This document shows, in pieces, positions 5,945-12,309 of a stretch of 13,311 nt of DNA. Within the stretch, counting starts at the first letter, position 1. Every line of letters begins with the position of its first letter. The notes beneath the pieces were generated by a model. The model had not been told where the DNA came from. It worked only from the letters and a program-made list of their open reading frames with translations, and ran no database searches. Source of the stretch: Candidatus Omnitrophota bacterium (GTDB lineage Bacteria > Omnitrophota > Gorgyraeia > Duberdicusellales > Duberdicusellaceae). The position numbers and the translations under genes are program-made. The stretch lies in the NCBI GenBank assembly GCA_015486615.1, contig WFRI01000092.1:1-13311 (forward strand), given 5' to 3'.

Positions 5945-6156
5945 ATTTAAAAAACGCTGGCGCGTTCTGTAAAAATGTCCAATGTCCAAGGTCCAATGTC
6001 CAAGGTCGTAAGTCCAATGTCGAACGTCGAAGGCTGCCGCATTTTATTGAAATATCAAAAATTAAAAATCAAAATGTAAAATTACATATAAAAAATCAAA
6101 AAATCTTTTTGCATTAAGCATTCGACATTGGACATATATGCCAGTGTTTTTTAAAT
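5945..6156. mobile_element. 212-bp MITE-like element with TIRs enclosing heptamer array, locus 3
   Basis: The 17-nt ends ATTTAAAAAACGCTGGC (5945-5961) and GCCAGTGTTTTTTAAAT (6140-6156) are inverted repeats with one mismatch. Inside, nine forward heptamers run from 5974 to 6036 (AATGTCC, AATGTCC, AAGGTCC, AATGTCC, AAGGTCG, TAAGTCC, AATGTCG, AACGTCG, AAGGCTG). An A/T-rich core without a gene follows (6041-6110). Four reverse heptamers at 6112-6139 end exactly at the right terminal repeat. No target duplication or coding capacity is visible. Mobility is inferred from the symmetric ends and the related copies at 2491 and 4640. Confidence 0.55.
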
Positions 6157-6178
6157 GGTAGAAATCCTAAATAATATC

Positions 6179-6206
6179 TTGCTAAATTAGCGTATTTTTC
6201 TATAAT
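6179..6206 (+). promoter_or_regulatory. Promoter for the ftsH-gpsA run
   Basis: TTGCTA (6179-6184), a 16-nt spacer and TATAAT (6201-6206). A start near 6213 would leave only about three bases before the ftsH ATG at 6216, so the message would be leaderless or nearly so. Confidence 0.65.
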
Positions 6207-6215
6207 ATACTTGCT

Positions 6216-8129
6216 ATGAAAAATATGAAGAATAAAAGTAGCAAGAAATACCCTCCTAACAACTACCAGGCTTTGCGGTCACTGTTTTTCTGGGTTATTA
6301 TAGCAGTGCTGGCAGTTAATCTTCTATCTGTCTTTATGGAGAATTCCGGAATGGCTGAGAAAATACCTTATTCGCGGTTTTTCAAAATACTCCAGACTAA
6401 CGATAAAACTCATACTATCATTTATGCCAGGAAACTTGAAGGAAAGTTAGAGGGTAAGTTTTCTCCTTCTGCCGGAGGAAAAAGATTTTTTGTTTTTGTC
6501 CCTCAGGATGACCAGGATTTAATTAAACTTCTCAGGACCAATGTCCCCAGGTTTGAAATAGAGCCTATTAGTAAATTCTGGCTTGTCTTTTTTAATTCAG
6601 TTTTTCCTATTCTGTTATTTGTAGCATTGCTTTATTTTTTTATTTACCGTGGAAGTAAAGGAGGTTCTGCCGGCGGGATTTGGGGTTTTGGCAAAATAAA
6701 ACCAAGAGTGGCAGATAAAGCTAAAGATAAAGTTACTTTTAGCAATGTTGCCGGAGTTGATGAGGCTAAGGAAGAACTTTCTGAAGTCATTGCGTTTTTA
6801 AAGGATCCTAAGAAGTTCCAAAAGTTAGGCGGAAGGATTCCTAAAGGGGTTTTGCTGGTCGGGCCTCCTGGCTGCGGTAAGACTTTGCTGGCAAAAGCAG
6901 TTTCAGGGGAAGCAGATGTGCCGTTTTACAGCATAAGCGGTTCGGATTTTGTGGAGATGTTTGTAGGAGTCGGTGCTTCCCGGGTCAGGGACCTTTTTGA
7001 ACAGGCAAAAAGGGCTTCTAAAATTTCAGGGAAAGGCTGTATTATTTTTATTGACGAAATAGATGCTGTAGGCCGGCAGAGGTTCGCGGGAATTGGCGGA
7101 GGTCATGACGAAAGGGAGCAGACTTTAAATCAACTGCTTGTAGAACTGGATGGATTTGTGGGCGGAGAGGGAGTTATTGTTATGGCGGCTACTAACCGGC
7201 CGGATGTTTTAGACCCTGCTCTGCTTAGGCCTGGCAGGTTTGACAGGCATATAGTAATAGATAGACCGGATATAAAGGGCAGAGAGAAGATATTGAAGGT
7301 TCATACTAAGAATATAAAACTGGCTAAAGGTGTAGATTTGCTTTCTATAGCCAGGCAGACTCCGGGATTTTCCGGCGCTGACCTTGCCAATCTTTGTAAT
7401 GAGGCTGCTCTTTTGGCTGCCCGCAGGGATAAAAATGAGGTAACTTTTGAAGAGATGGAAGAAGCCATAGAAAGGGTTATGGCTGGCCCAGAAAGGAAAA
7501 GCAGGGTTATTTCTCATAAAGAGAAGAAAATAGTTTCTGTGCATGAATCCGGACATACTTTGTTATCTTTATTACTTTCGGACGTGGACCCTCTTCATAA
7601 AGTCTCAATTATGCCCCGGGGAGTAGGCGCTTTAGGATATACGCTGCAGCTGCCTTTGCAGGATAGGTATATCTTGAGCCAAAAAGAATTGTTTTCCCGA
7701 ATAAAAGTTCTGTTAGGCGGCAGGATAGCAGAAATGCTTTTATTAGGCGAGGTTACTACCGGTGCCGGCAATGATTTAGAAGTGGCAACTAAAATGGCCA
7801 GGCGTATGATTATGGATTATGGAATGAGCCGGCGTTTAAGCAATGTTGCTTTAGGGGAAAAAGAAGGCCAGGTATTCTTAGGCCGGGATTTAATAGAGCA
7901 TAAAAATTATAGTGAACATACCGCTACTATAATAGACGAAGAAGTAAAATTTATTATAGACAAGGCTTACTCTGAAGCAGAGAAAGTTCTTTCTGATAAT
8001 AAAGATAAATTAGAGAAACTTTCCAGCGCTCTTTTAGAAAAAGAGATTATGACTGCTGAAGAAGTTAAGGCCCTTCTTGGTTTGGATAATAAAGCAGAGG
8101 GAAAAGAAGCAGACAACAGGGGAAGCTAA
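6216..8129 (+). CDS. ftsH: ATP-dependent zinc metalloprotease FtsH
   Basis: Membrane AAA+ protease of 637 aa that forms hexamers and degrades misfolded membrane proteins and some soluble regulators. Two membrane segments (about 22-40 and 121-144) flank a small external domain. The ATPase domain has Walker A GPPGCGKT (216-223), the pore loop FVGVGASRV (249-257), Walker B IIFIDE (276-281) and the second region of homology with ATNRPDVLDPALLRPGRFDR (325-344). The M41 protease domain has the zinc motif HESGH (443-447; most relatives have HEAGH) and the third ligand D520 in GAGNDLE. All catalytic residues are present. The start is uncertain by three codons (a second ATG at 6225) and has no Shine-Dalgarno site. 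It heads a long co-directional run; folP starts eight bases after its stop. Confidence 0.97.
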   Translation: MKNMKNKSSKKYPPNNYQALRSLFFWVIIAVLAVNLLSVFMENSGMAEKIPYSRFFKILQTNDKTHTIIYARKLEGKLEGKFSPSAGGKRFFVFVPQDDQDLIKLLRTNVPRFEIEPISKFWLVFFNSVFPILLFVALLYFFIYRGSKGGSAGGIWGFGKIKPRVADKAKDKVTFSNVAGVDEAKEELSEVIAFLKDPKKFQKLGGRIPKGVLLVGPPGCGKTLLAKAVSGEADVPFYSISGSDFVEMFVGVGASRVRDLFEQAKRASKISGKGCIIFIDEIDAVGRQRFAGIGGGHDEREQTLNQLLVELDGFVGGEGVIVMAATNRPDVLDPALLRPGRFDRHIVIDRPDIKGREKILKVHTKNIKLAKGVDLLSIARQTPGFSGADLANLCNEAALLAARRDKNEVTFEEMEEAIERVMAGPERKSRVISHKEKKIVSVHESGHTLLSLLLSDVDPLHKVSIMPRGVGALGYTLQLPLQDRYILSQKELFSRIKVLLGGRIAEMLLLGEVTTGAGNDLEVATKMARRMIMDYGMSRRLSNVALGEKEGQVFLGRDLIEHKNYSEHTATIIDEEVKFIIDKAYSEAEKVLSDNKDKLEKLSSALLEKEIMTAEEVKALLGLDNKAEGKEADNRGS

Positions 8130-8137
8130 TACTTTTT

Positions 8138-9349
8138 ATGGCATGTATTCGGATTCTTAATTACTCTTTCTTGAAAGAGGACCTGCCGGAAAGGATGCGT
8201 TCTTTGGGAGTAGATCCTGTGGGCATTGGTATTATGGCCGCTAAGGCGGATTTTATGGCAGTATATGTAGAAGGTATTTCAGGCTATGCGGCGAATATAT
8301 TAAAACAGGAGCTTTTGTCATTAGGCGGGGATTTTGCTCTTCCTAAGAGTGCTATCTTTAAAAAGAAAAATGTGCAAGGTGTTATTCTTGCCAGCCGCAG
8401 TCATTTTAACCGGTTGTTTGGCAAATTAAATATCCAGCCGCCTTCTATACGCAGGATAGGGGCTGAATTAAAGGCTTGTTTAGACAGGTTTAGCCGGAGG
8501 GATTTTGTCTGGAAGATAAAGGGAAGGCAGATAGATTTGTCCCGGCCGGTTATTATGGGTATAGTTAATGCCAGTCCGGATTCTTTTAGCGGGGATGGAA
8601 TCTTGTGCCGGGGGAAAATAGGCAGAGAGGCTGTTTTACAGAGAATAAGGCCCTGGATAAATTCCGAAGTAGGCATAATTGATGTTGGCGGAGAGTCTAC
8701 CCGTCCCGGGGCAAAATCAATTTCGGCAAGGCAGGAAATAAAAAGAGTCCTGCCGGTTATAAGTATAATAAAAAAACATTTTCCCAAAGTTCCGGTTTCT
8801 ATAGACACTTATAAGCCTCAGGTGGCAAAAGAGGCTTTAAATGCAGGTTGTTCTATTGTCAATGATATTACCGGGTTGAGAGACAGGAGAATGGCAGAAT
8901 TGATTGCCCGGCAAAAAGCAGGGGTAGTAATTATGCATATGAAAGGCAGGCCCCTGACTATGCAGAAAAACCCTGTTTATAAAGATGTTGTCAGCGAGGT
9001 TTATAAATTTCTGGAGAAGCAGGTAGATTCTGCCGTCAAATGCGGTATAGACCGGCGAAGTATCGTTATTGACCCGGGTATAGGTTTTGGCAAAACTTTG
9101 CCCCATAATTTGGCCTTAATCAAATCTTTGCATCAGTTTAAGTCTTTAGGTATGCCTTTATTAATCGGATTATCCCGCAAGTCGTTTATCGGCAGGATAA
9201 CCGGCAGGGATAATCCGCAGGACAGGCTTGCCGGGACATTAGCCGGCCTGGCTGTGAGCATTATGCAGGGATGCAATATTTTAAGAGTTCATGATGTGGA
9301 AGAAGCCGGGGATGTTTTAAAAACAGTCTGTGCAATAATGGAGAACTGA
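8138..9349 (+). CDS. folP: Dihydropteroate synthase with N-terminal extension
   Basis: Joins p-aminobenzoate to 6-hydroxymethyl-dihydropterin diphosphate in folate synthesis; cytoplasmic. The catalytic TIM barrel starts near residue 135. It has IMGIVNASPDSFSGDG (139-154), IDVGGESTRPGA (181-192), VSIDTYKP (220-227), IVNDITGL (240-247), VIMHMKG (264-270), IDPGIGFGKT (311-320), GLSRKSFIG (344-352) and ILRVHDV (381-387). The protein is 403 aa against about 280 for E. coli FolP. Residues 1-130 form an extra domain, with segments such as GVDPVGIGIMAAKA and ANILKQELLSLGG, that I recall from long DHPS forms in some anaerobes; its function is unknown to me. The gap to cdaA is three bases, which indicates one transcript. 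Confidence 0.95.
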   Translation: MACIRILNYSFLKEDLPERMRSLGVDPVGIGIMAAKADFMAVYVEGISGYAANILKQELLSLGGDFALPKSAIFKKKNVQGVILASRSHFNRLFGKLNIQPPSIRRIGAELKACLDRFSRRDFVWKIKGRQIDLSRPVIMGIVNASPDSFSGDGILCRGKIGREAVLQRIRPWINSEVGIIDVGGESTRPGAKSISARQEIKRVLPVISIIKKHFPKVPVSIDTYKPQVAKEALNAGCSIVNDITGLRDRRMAELIARQKAGVVIMHMKGRPLTMQKNPVYKDVVSEVYKFLEKQVDSAVKCGIDRRSIVIDPGIGFGKTLPHNLALIKSLHQFKSLGMPLLIGLSRKSFIGRITGRDNPQDRLAGTLAGLAVSIMQGCNILRVHDVEEAGDVLKTVCAIMEN

Positions 9350-9352
9350 ATT

Positions 9353-10129
9353 ATGCCGGCATGGGCGCATATAACTTTTAATTGGAAGATAGTTTTAGAA
9401 ATATGTATTTTGTGGCTTGTCCTTTACCAGATAATGCTGTTTCTTAAAGATACCAAAGCGGTAAATCTTTTGCGGGGCATCATTATTCTGATAGTTGCTT
9501 TCTTTATCTTTCAAAAACTTGGCCTGGATATCTTAAACTGGATACTTGCCAAAATATTTGCCATTTCTATAATTGCGCTTTTTGTGATTTTCCAGCCGGA
9601 ATTACGGCAGGGCCTTACCCGTTTAGGCCAGCACCAGATTTTTTATTTCGGCCCTAAAGAAGAAGAAATTGAGAGTTTAATAAAGGAAGTAATCTCTGCG
9701 GCAGGAGTTCTTTCAAAAAAGAATATAGGAGCCCTAATCGCTATACAGAGAGAAGTAGGGTTAAAAGACTATATAGAAAGCGGCCTTATTATAGATGCAG
9801 AGATTTCTTCAGAACTTCTGCAGAGCATATTTAATCCTAATTCGCCTTTGCATGACGGCGGAGTTATTATTTCTAACAACCGGATTATGGCAGTTACTTG
9901 TTTGTTCCCTTTGTCAGAAAATCCGGATATTGACCGGGCGTTAGGGATGCGTCATAGAGCCGCGGTGGGTTTGTCGGAACGGACAGATGCGGCTGTGTTG
10001 GTTGTGTCTGAAGAGACCGGCCGTATTTCTTTAGCAGTCAATGGCAGGCTTACGCGTAAATTGAATAGAGAGGACTTGGCGCTTATATTAAGAGGGCTGT
10101 TTAGAAAAGAAAAGAAAAAACGCCGATGA
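9353..10129 (+). CDS. cdaA: Diadenylate cyclase CdaA
   Basis: Makes cyclic di-AMP from two ATP; membrane-bound. The 258 aa carry three N-terminal hydrophobic segments (about 11-30, 38-57, 62-80), then the linker FQPELRQGLTRLGQ typical of CdaA and a DisA_N cyclase domain. The two signature motifs are LHDGG (166-170; usually DGA) and MRHRAAVGLSE (199-209), followed by VVSEETG (217-223). The Ala-to-Gly change in DGA is conservative and activity is expected. Cyclic di-AMP normally controls potassium transport and osmotic or cell-wall homeostasis. In Firmicutes cdaA is followed by cdaR (YbbR repeats) and glmM. Here only a 38-codon YbbR-like stub follows, overlapping by ATGA, and glmM is absent. 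Confidence 0.95.
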   Translation: MPAWAHITFNWKIVLEICILWLVLYQIMLFLKDTKAVNLLRGIIILIVAFFIFQKLGLDILNWILAKIFAISIIALFVIFQPELRQGLTRLGQHQIFYFGPKEEEIESLIKEVISAAGVLSKKNIGALIAIQREVGLKDYIESGLIIDAEISSELLQSIFNPNSPLHDGGVIISNNRIMAVTCLFPLSENPDIDRALGMRHRAAVGLSERTDAAVLVVSEETGRISLAVNGRLTRKLNREDLALILRGLFRKEKKKRR

Positions 10130-10242
10130 GAAGATTAAATTTTATATTTAACAATTTTTGGCTTAAGGTTATTTCTTTAATTTTAGCCGTGGTCGTTTGG
10201 TTGTATGTCAACGGCGAGATTAATAAGGTTTTGCGTCCCTGA
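10126..10242 (+). CDS. Mini-YbbR: 38-aa single-span membrane protein in cdaR position
   Basis: A 38-codon gene whose ATG overlaps the cdaA stop (ATGA), the typical arrangement for translational coupling. The peptide has a basic, polar start (MRRLNF), one membrane segment (about 12-28, with FWLKVISLILAVVVWLYVNG at 11-30) and a short tail ending LRP. This matches the N-terminal anchor of YbbR/CdaR proteins (an NxWLKllSLilAvvlWlyV pattern, from memory), which regulate CdaA through their outer YbbR repeats. Those repeats are absent: pdxJ starts five bases after the stop, so a simple frameshift cannot explain the shortness. It may be a functional microprotein acting on CdaA in the membrane, or the remnant of a deleted cdaR. 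Intact reading frame and coupling favour a real gene. Confidence 0.7.
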   Translation: MRRLNFIFNNFWLKVISLILAVVVWLYVNGEINKVLRP

Positions 10243-10247
10243 CTGCA

Positions 10248-10958
10248 ATGCGTTTAGGAGTAAATATAGACCATATAGCAACTTTACGCCAGGCAAGAGG
10301 CACAGATTATCCCAGTCCTGTGCAGGGGGCTGTTATTGCTGAAAAGGCAGGGGCTGATTTTATAGTTTCCCATTTGCGTGAGGACCGCCGGCATATACAG
10401 GATAAAGATATTTTTGCCATAAAGCGCAGATTAAAGACCGGCTTTAATTTAGAGATGGCTTTGTCCGGTGAAATAATAAATATCGCTTTAAAACTAAAGC
10501 CGGATAAAGTTACTATTGTCCCGGAAAAAAGGAAAGAACTTACTACTGAAGGCGGTTTGGATTTAAATAAAAATCGGCGTAAATTAGAGCAGGTTCTGCC
10601 AAAGTTTAAAAGAAAATCCATCGCTGTAAGCTTATTTGTCAATCCTGCAGAGAAAGATATTTTAGCCGCAAAAGAGTTAGGGGTTGAAGAAATTGAAATC
10701 CATACCGGCAGATATGCTGATGCGGCTGGTGTTAACAGCCGCCAAAGGGAGTTAACCCGCATAAAATCAGCAGTTGAACTGGCATTGTCTTTAGGGCTGA
10801 GAGTAGCCGCCGGCCACGGGCTTAATTACAGCAATGTATCCGCCGTAGCAAAAATAAAAGGCATAGAAGAATTAAACATCGGCCATTCCATTATTGCTGA
10901 GGCAGTTTTTAATGGGCTTTATACTTCTATAAGAAAAATGATGACTCTTGTGAGGTAA
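10248..10958 (+). CDS. pdxJ: Pyridoxine 5'-phosphate synthase
   Basis: Condenses 3-amino-2-oxopropyl phosphate with 1-deoxyxylulose 5-phosphate to pyridoxine 5'-phosphate, the last ring-forming step of the DXP-dependent vitamin B6 route; cytoplasmic TIM barrel. At 236 aa it has normal length. Motifs are LGVNIDHIATLRQARG (3-18), SHLREDRRHIQD (41-52), FNLEMA (66-71), VTIVPEKRKELTTEGGLDL (88-106), EIHTGRYADA (150-159), AAGHGLNYSNV (188-198) and ELNIGHSIIAEAVFNGL (208-224). The expected catalytic His and Glu (H42, E69, H190, by comparison with the E. coli enzyme) are present. No clear ribosome site is seen upstream of the ATG, so translation may depend on the preceding mini-YbbR gene. Confidence 0.97.
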   Translation: MRLGVNIDHIATLRQARGTDYPSPVQGAVIAEKAGADFIVSHLREDRRHIQDKDIFAIKRRLKTGFNLEMALSGEIINIALKLKPDKVTIVPEKRKELTTEGGLDLNKNRRKLEQVLPKFKRKSIAVSLFVNPAEKDILAAKELGVEEIEIHTGRYADAAGVNSRQRELTRIKSAVELALSLGLRVAAGHGLNYSNVSAVAKIKGIEELNIGHSIIAEAVFNGLYTSIRKMMTLVR

Positions 10959-10969
10959 AAAGGCAGAAT

Positions 10970-11338
10970 ATGATTTTGGGTTTAGGGGTAGATATTATCA
11001 GCCCTGTTAAGATAAAACGGGCAGTTGAACAGTGGGGCGATGACTTTTTAAACAGGGTATTCTCGGAAGATGAAGTTAAAAAAATAGCCAAAAACAGACT
11101 GTATTATCAAAGGATTGCAGCACGGTTTGCGGCAAAAGAAGCCGTGATTAAGTCTTTAGGCAAGAAAATACCCCTTGCGTTTAAAGATATAGTCATTACC
11201 AACCTTCCGTCAGGAGCACCTGTATGCAGAATTGATAAGGATGGTGTTAAGGATATCGAGGTATTGATATCTATTACCCACATAGAAGACTATGCGGTTG
11301 CCACAGCAGTTGCGCAAAAGAAATCCCGATTCTCATAA
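10970..11338 (+). CDS. acpS: Holo-[acyl-carrier-protein] synthase
   Basis: Transfers 4'-phosphopantetheine from CoA to a serine of acyl carrier protein, activating fatty-acid synthesis. The 122-aa length is normal. It has GLGVDII (4-10, with magnesium ligand Asp8), RFAAKEAVIKSLG (52-64, with Glu57) and ISITHIEDYAVATAVA (100-115, in the place of the usual SxSH). It follows pdxJ by 11 nt, a pdxJ-acpS order found in many bacteria. Its last 47 nt overlap nnrD in another frame. Confidence 0.95.
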   Translation: MILGLGVDIISPVKIKRAVEQWGDDFLNRVFSEDEVKKIAKNRLYYQRIAARFAAKEAVIKSLGKKIPLAFKDIVITNLPSGAPVCRIDKDGVKDIEVLISITHIEDYAVATAVAQKKSRFS

Positions 11339-12158
11339 AGGAGATTTTGGGCATATTTTGATTGTTGGAGGGTCTTTAGGGCTTACCGGGAGTGTATGTC
11401 TTGCCGGGCTGGCGGCTTTGAGAAGCGGGGCAGGGTTGGTTACAGCAGGGGTGCCTGAAGATTTAAGCCATATTTTTGAGGTTAAACTCACTGAAGTTAT
11501 GACTTTGCCTCTGCCTGCGGATAAAGGACGGCTTAAAGATGAGGCCTATGCCGATATTAAAATGTTTGTCCCCCAAAAAGTTGATGTCTTGGCTTTAGGA
11601 ATGGGCCTGGGTAGGTGGCAGCAGAGCAAAGTTTTGGCACGCAGAATAATTGCGGGTTTGAATCTGCCGGTTGTTTTGGATGCTGACGGGATTAACGCTT
11701 TTTCGGGAAAATTGGCTTATTTAAAGAAACATAAACAGTTGTTAATTACAACTCCGCATTTGGGCGAATTCAGCCGGCTTATTGGCAGGCCTGTGGATTT
11801 TATAAAACAGAACCGGAAAAAACTTGCGCAGGATTTTGCCTTAAGATATAATTTAACCCTTGTCTTGAAAGGCAGGCGGACAATAGTTACCAATGGCAGG
11901 GATTTCTTTGAAAATCCTATTGGCAATCCCGGAATGGCTACCGCTGGAAGTGGTGATGTGTTAAGCGGAGTCATATCTGCTTTATTGGCTCAGGGGCTGC
12001 CTGGTTTCAAGGCAGCAAAAACAGCCGTATTTATTCATAGTTTAGCCGGTGATTTGGCGGCTAAAGATAAAGGCGAGATCTCCTTAATTGCTTCGGATAT
12101 AATTGAGTATCTGCCTTTGGCATTTAAAGAAATGAAGTCAGGCAGAATGCCGGCGTAG
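11292..12158 (+). CDS. nnrD: ADP/ATP-dependent NAD(P)H-hydrate dehydratase (NnrD domain only)
   Basis: Repairs damaged S-NAD(P)HX by dehydration at the expense of ADP or ATP. The 288 aa form a ribokinase-like domain: RNPDSHKGDFGHILIVGGS (10-28), ALRSGAGLV (42-50), LDADGIN (129-135), TTPHLGEF (153-160) and the nucleotide/catalytic loop NPGMATAGSGDVLSGVI (212-228, with Asp222). The epimerase (NnrE) half that is often fused in front is missing; it may be elsewhere or absent. The ATG at 11292 overlaps acpS by 47 nt and gives the usual short lead into the domain. The last codons and the TAG stop lie in the first ten bases of tRNA-Thr, so stop codon and tRNA positions 8-10 are the same bases. Confidence 0.93.
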   Translation: MRLPQQLRKRNPDSHKGDFGHILIVGGSLGLTGSVCLAGLAALRSGAGLVTAGVPEDLSHIFEVKLTEVMTLPLPADKGRLKDEAYADIKMFVPQKVDVLALGMGLGRWQQSKVLARRIIAGLNLPVVLDADGINAFSGKLAYLKKHKQLLITTPHLGEFSRLIGRPVDFIKQNRKKLAQDFALRYNLTLVLKGRRTIVTNGRDFFENPIGNPGMATAGSGDVLSGVISALLAQGLPGFKAAKTAVFIHSLAGDLAAKDKGEISLIASDIIEYLPLAFKEMKSGRMPA

Positions 12159-12221
12159 CTCAGTTGGCAGAGCAGCTGACTTGTAATCAGCTTGTCGGGG
12201 GTTCGACTCCTCTCGCCGGCT
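12149..12221 (+). tRNA. tRNA-Thr (anticodon UGU)
   Basis: 73 nt, reads ACA. The acceptor GCCGGCG (12149-12155) pairs with CGCCGGC (12214-12220), and the discriminator is T12221. The anticodon stem GCTGA/TCAGC encloses the loop CTTGTAA; the T loop is TTCGACT. CCA is not encoded. Its first ten bases are also the end of nnrD, including the stop codon. It has no promoter of its own that I can see and is probably cut from the long ftsH-gpsA transcript. Confidence 0.96.
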
Positions 12222-12225
12222 TTTT

Positions 12226-12296
12226 GCGGGCATAGCACAGGGGTAGTGCAGTGGCCTTCCAAGCCACCTACACGGGTTCAAATCCCGTTGCCCGCT
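12226..12296 (+). tRNA. tRNA-Gly (anticodon UCC)
   Basis: 71 nt, reads GGA. The acceptor GCGGGCA pairs with TGCCCGC; the D stem is GCAC/GTGC; the anticodon stem GTGGC/GCCAC encloses the loop CTTCCAA; the T arm is ACGGG-TTCAAAT-CCCGT; the discriminator is T12296. CCA is not encoded. It lies four T bases after tRNA-Thr and 13 bases before the gpsA ATG, so gpsA translation probably begins on an RNA whose 5' end is made by tRNA 3' processing. Confidence 0.96.
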
Positions 12297-12309
12297 TTTT
12301 ATAAATACT

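Noticed and set aside
5884..6117. 77-codon + strand reading frame in the gap before ftsH
   Set aside because: It translates the nested palindrome and the heptamer and A/T-rich repeats; nothing protein-like is seen.
10126..10247. Frameshifted full-length cdaR
   Set aside because: pdxJ begins five bases after the stop, so there is no room for YbbR repeats in any frame.
10307..10762. 151-codon minus-strand frame inside pdxJ
   Set aside because: It is antisense to a well-conserved gene, with no recognisable motif; a codon-bias shadow. The same holds for minus-strand frames inside folP, ftsH and gpsA.
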